From NCBI RefSeq assembly GCF_001816165.1, contig NZ_MDZC01000062.1, forward strand, positions 1-35,147: a stretch of 35,147 nucleotides of DNA, written 5' to 3'. The translations under genes were made by a program, and so were the position numbers. The notes below the pieces were generated by a model, which saw only the letters and a list, made by a program, of their open reading frames with translations, was not told the origin of the DNA and ran no database searches. This DNA comes from Hymenobacter glacialis (lineage in GTDB: Bacteria; Bacteroidota; Bacteroidia; Cytophagales; Hymenobacteraceae). The first letter of the stretch is position 1. The number at the start of each line of letters is the position of its first letter. This document shows, in pieces, positions 34,613-35,147 of this stretch.

Positions 34613-35047
34613 ATGAATCTGGAAGAAGTGAACCGTTGGACGGCCTCCCGCCCCACCCTGGCCGATGCCCTCGGCATTGAAATCACCGCCGTGGCCGAGG
34701 GCTACGTGGAAGGCCGCATGCCGGTAGATGGCCGCACCCACCAGCCCATGGGCCTGCTGCACGGCGGCGCCTCGGTGGCTTTTGCCGAAACCCTGGGCAG
34801 CATAGCCGCCGCCTGCCGCGTAGACCGCACCAAGCAAGCCACCGTGGGCCTGGAAATCAACGCCAACCACCTCAAGGGCGTGCGCACCGGCTGGGTGCGG
34901 GGCCGTGCCACGCCAGTGCACGTGGGCCGCAGCACGCAGGTGTGGGAAATCCGCATCACGCACGAAGAAACCGGCGCCCTGGTGTGCATCAGCCGCATTA
35001 CCATGGCTGTGATTGACTTACCCACCACCCCCGGCAAAACGGCCTGA
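34613..35047 (+). CDS. Hotdog-fold acyl-CoA thioesterase (PaaI/MenI type)
   Basis: 144 residues, a single hotdog domain. The active-site segment HGGASVAFAETLGS (H50, G51, G52, E59) is the form seen in PaaI/YdiI-type thioesterases, including MenI, which releases 1,4-dihydroxy-2-naphthoate from its CoA ester in menaquinone synthesis. NHLKGVRTGWVRGRATPVHVGRSTQVWE is also typical. The frame is open to 34472, but the family N-terminus begins at MNLEEVNRW (34613). The stop TGA shares its A with the ATG of the next gene, so they are probably co-translated. The menaquinone role is an inference. Confidence 0.9.
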   Translation: MNLEEVNRWTASRPTLADALGIEITAVAEGYVEGRMPVDGRTHQPMGLLHGGASVAFAETLGSIAAACRVDRTKQATVGLEINANHLKGVRTGWVRGRATPVHVGRSTQVWEIRITHEETGALVCISRITMAVIDLPTTPGKTA

Positions 35048-35147
35048 TGCACACCAGTGAATTCCGGCAGCTGCCGTGGCCCGCGGCCGCGGCGGGCCTC
35101 GATGCCCACGCCCGCCTGCGCCATCTGGTGGCGGGGGCGCTGCGCAC
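35047..35147 (+). CDS. Start of a gene cut by the window edge
   Basis: The ATG at 35047 overlaps the thioesterase stop codon (TGATG). The frame stays open to the edge and encodes MHTSEFRQLPWPAAAAGLDA and about 13 more residues. In many Bacteroidota a MenI-like thioesterase is next to isochorismate synthase (menF), so that is a reasonable guess, but the fragment itself has no diagnostic motif. Confidence 0.6.
   Translation, partial: MHTSEFRQLPWPAAAAGLDAHARLRHLVAGALR

Overview
The window reads as chromosomal DNA of a GC-rich member of the Bacteroidota, most likely the Hymenobacter group (Cytophagales). The evidence is a type IX secretion system plug lipoprotein, a TonB-dependent receptor with an N-terminal carboxypeptidase-regulatory-like domain, a DUF3276/PUR-domain protein, promoter boxes of the TTG-N19-TAnnTTTG kind, few Shine-Dalgarno sites, and many palindromic intergenic repeats. 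The genus is an inference. No rRNA, tRNA or CRISPR array was seen.

Layout: (1) 1-946 is an accessory edge: a 3' gene fragment, an AT-rich small membrane-protein gene on the minus strand, and a hairpin repeat resembling half of an integron attC site. (2) 947-3199 is katG with a strong terminator. (3) 3417-11437 is a two-component system followed by an RND metal-efflux operon (CzcC-, CzcB- and CzcA-like); four TCTAAT boxes at exact 11-bp spacing lie just before the efflux genes and look like the response-regulator operator. (4) 11680-13395 holds two tandem ferritin-like secreted-protein genes on the minus strand, the downstream one broken by a frameshift. (5) 13861-19485 holds envelope genes: a beta-barrel protein, the T9SS plug lipoprotein and two tandem M48 metalloprotease paralogues. 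(6) 19670-23698 holds ychF and a PUR-domain gene (minus), then a DUF58 gene and small membrane or unknown genes (plus). (7) 24023-26488 holds a PLP-dependent Cys/Met-metabolism enzyme, an orphan immunity-like gene, a PH-domain gene and a possible remnant of a second PLP-enzyme 3' end. (8) 26571-34457 is all minus strand: OmpA-like lipoprotein, deoxyhypusine-synthase-like enzyme, HslV protease, TonB receptor, pyruvate dehydrogenase E2 and a histidine phosphatase. (9) The right edge has a hotdog thioesterase overlapping the start of another gene, possibly a menaquinone-pathway pair.

Functionally the region is mostly housekeeping with a stress and envelope flavour: peroxide removal (KatG), metal export with its own sensor, ferritin-like proteins, proteases (two M48, HslV) and outer-membrane proteins. 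The parts not explained by ordinary genes are the repeats: three copies of one ~100-bp palindromic family, a 44-bp inverted repeat fitted between two convergent stop codons, a 35-bp hairpin after the TonB receptor gene, and the 11-bp-phased operator. I did not find a convincing new multi-gene system; the best leads are the operator, the attC-like cassette edge and the repeat families.
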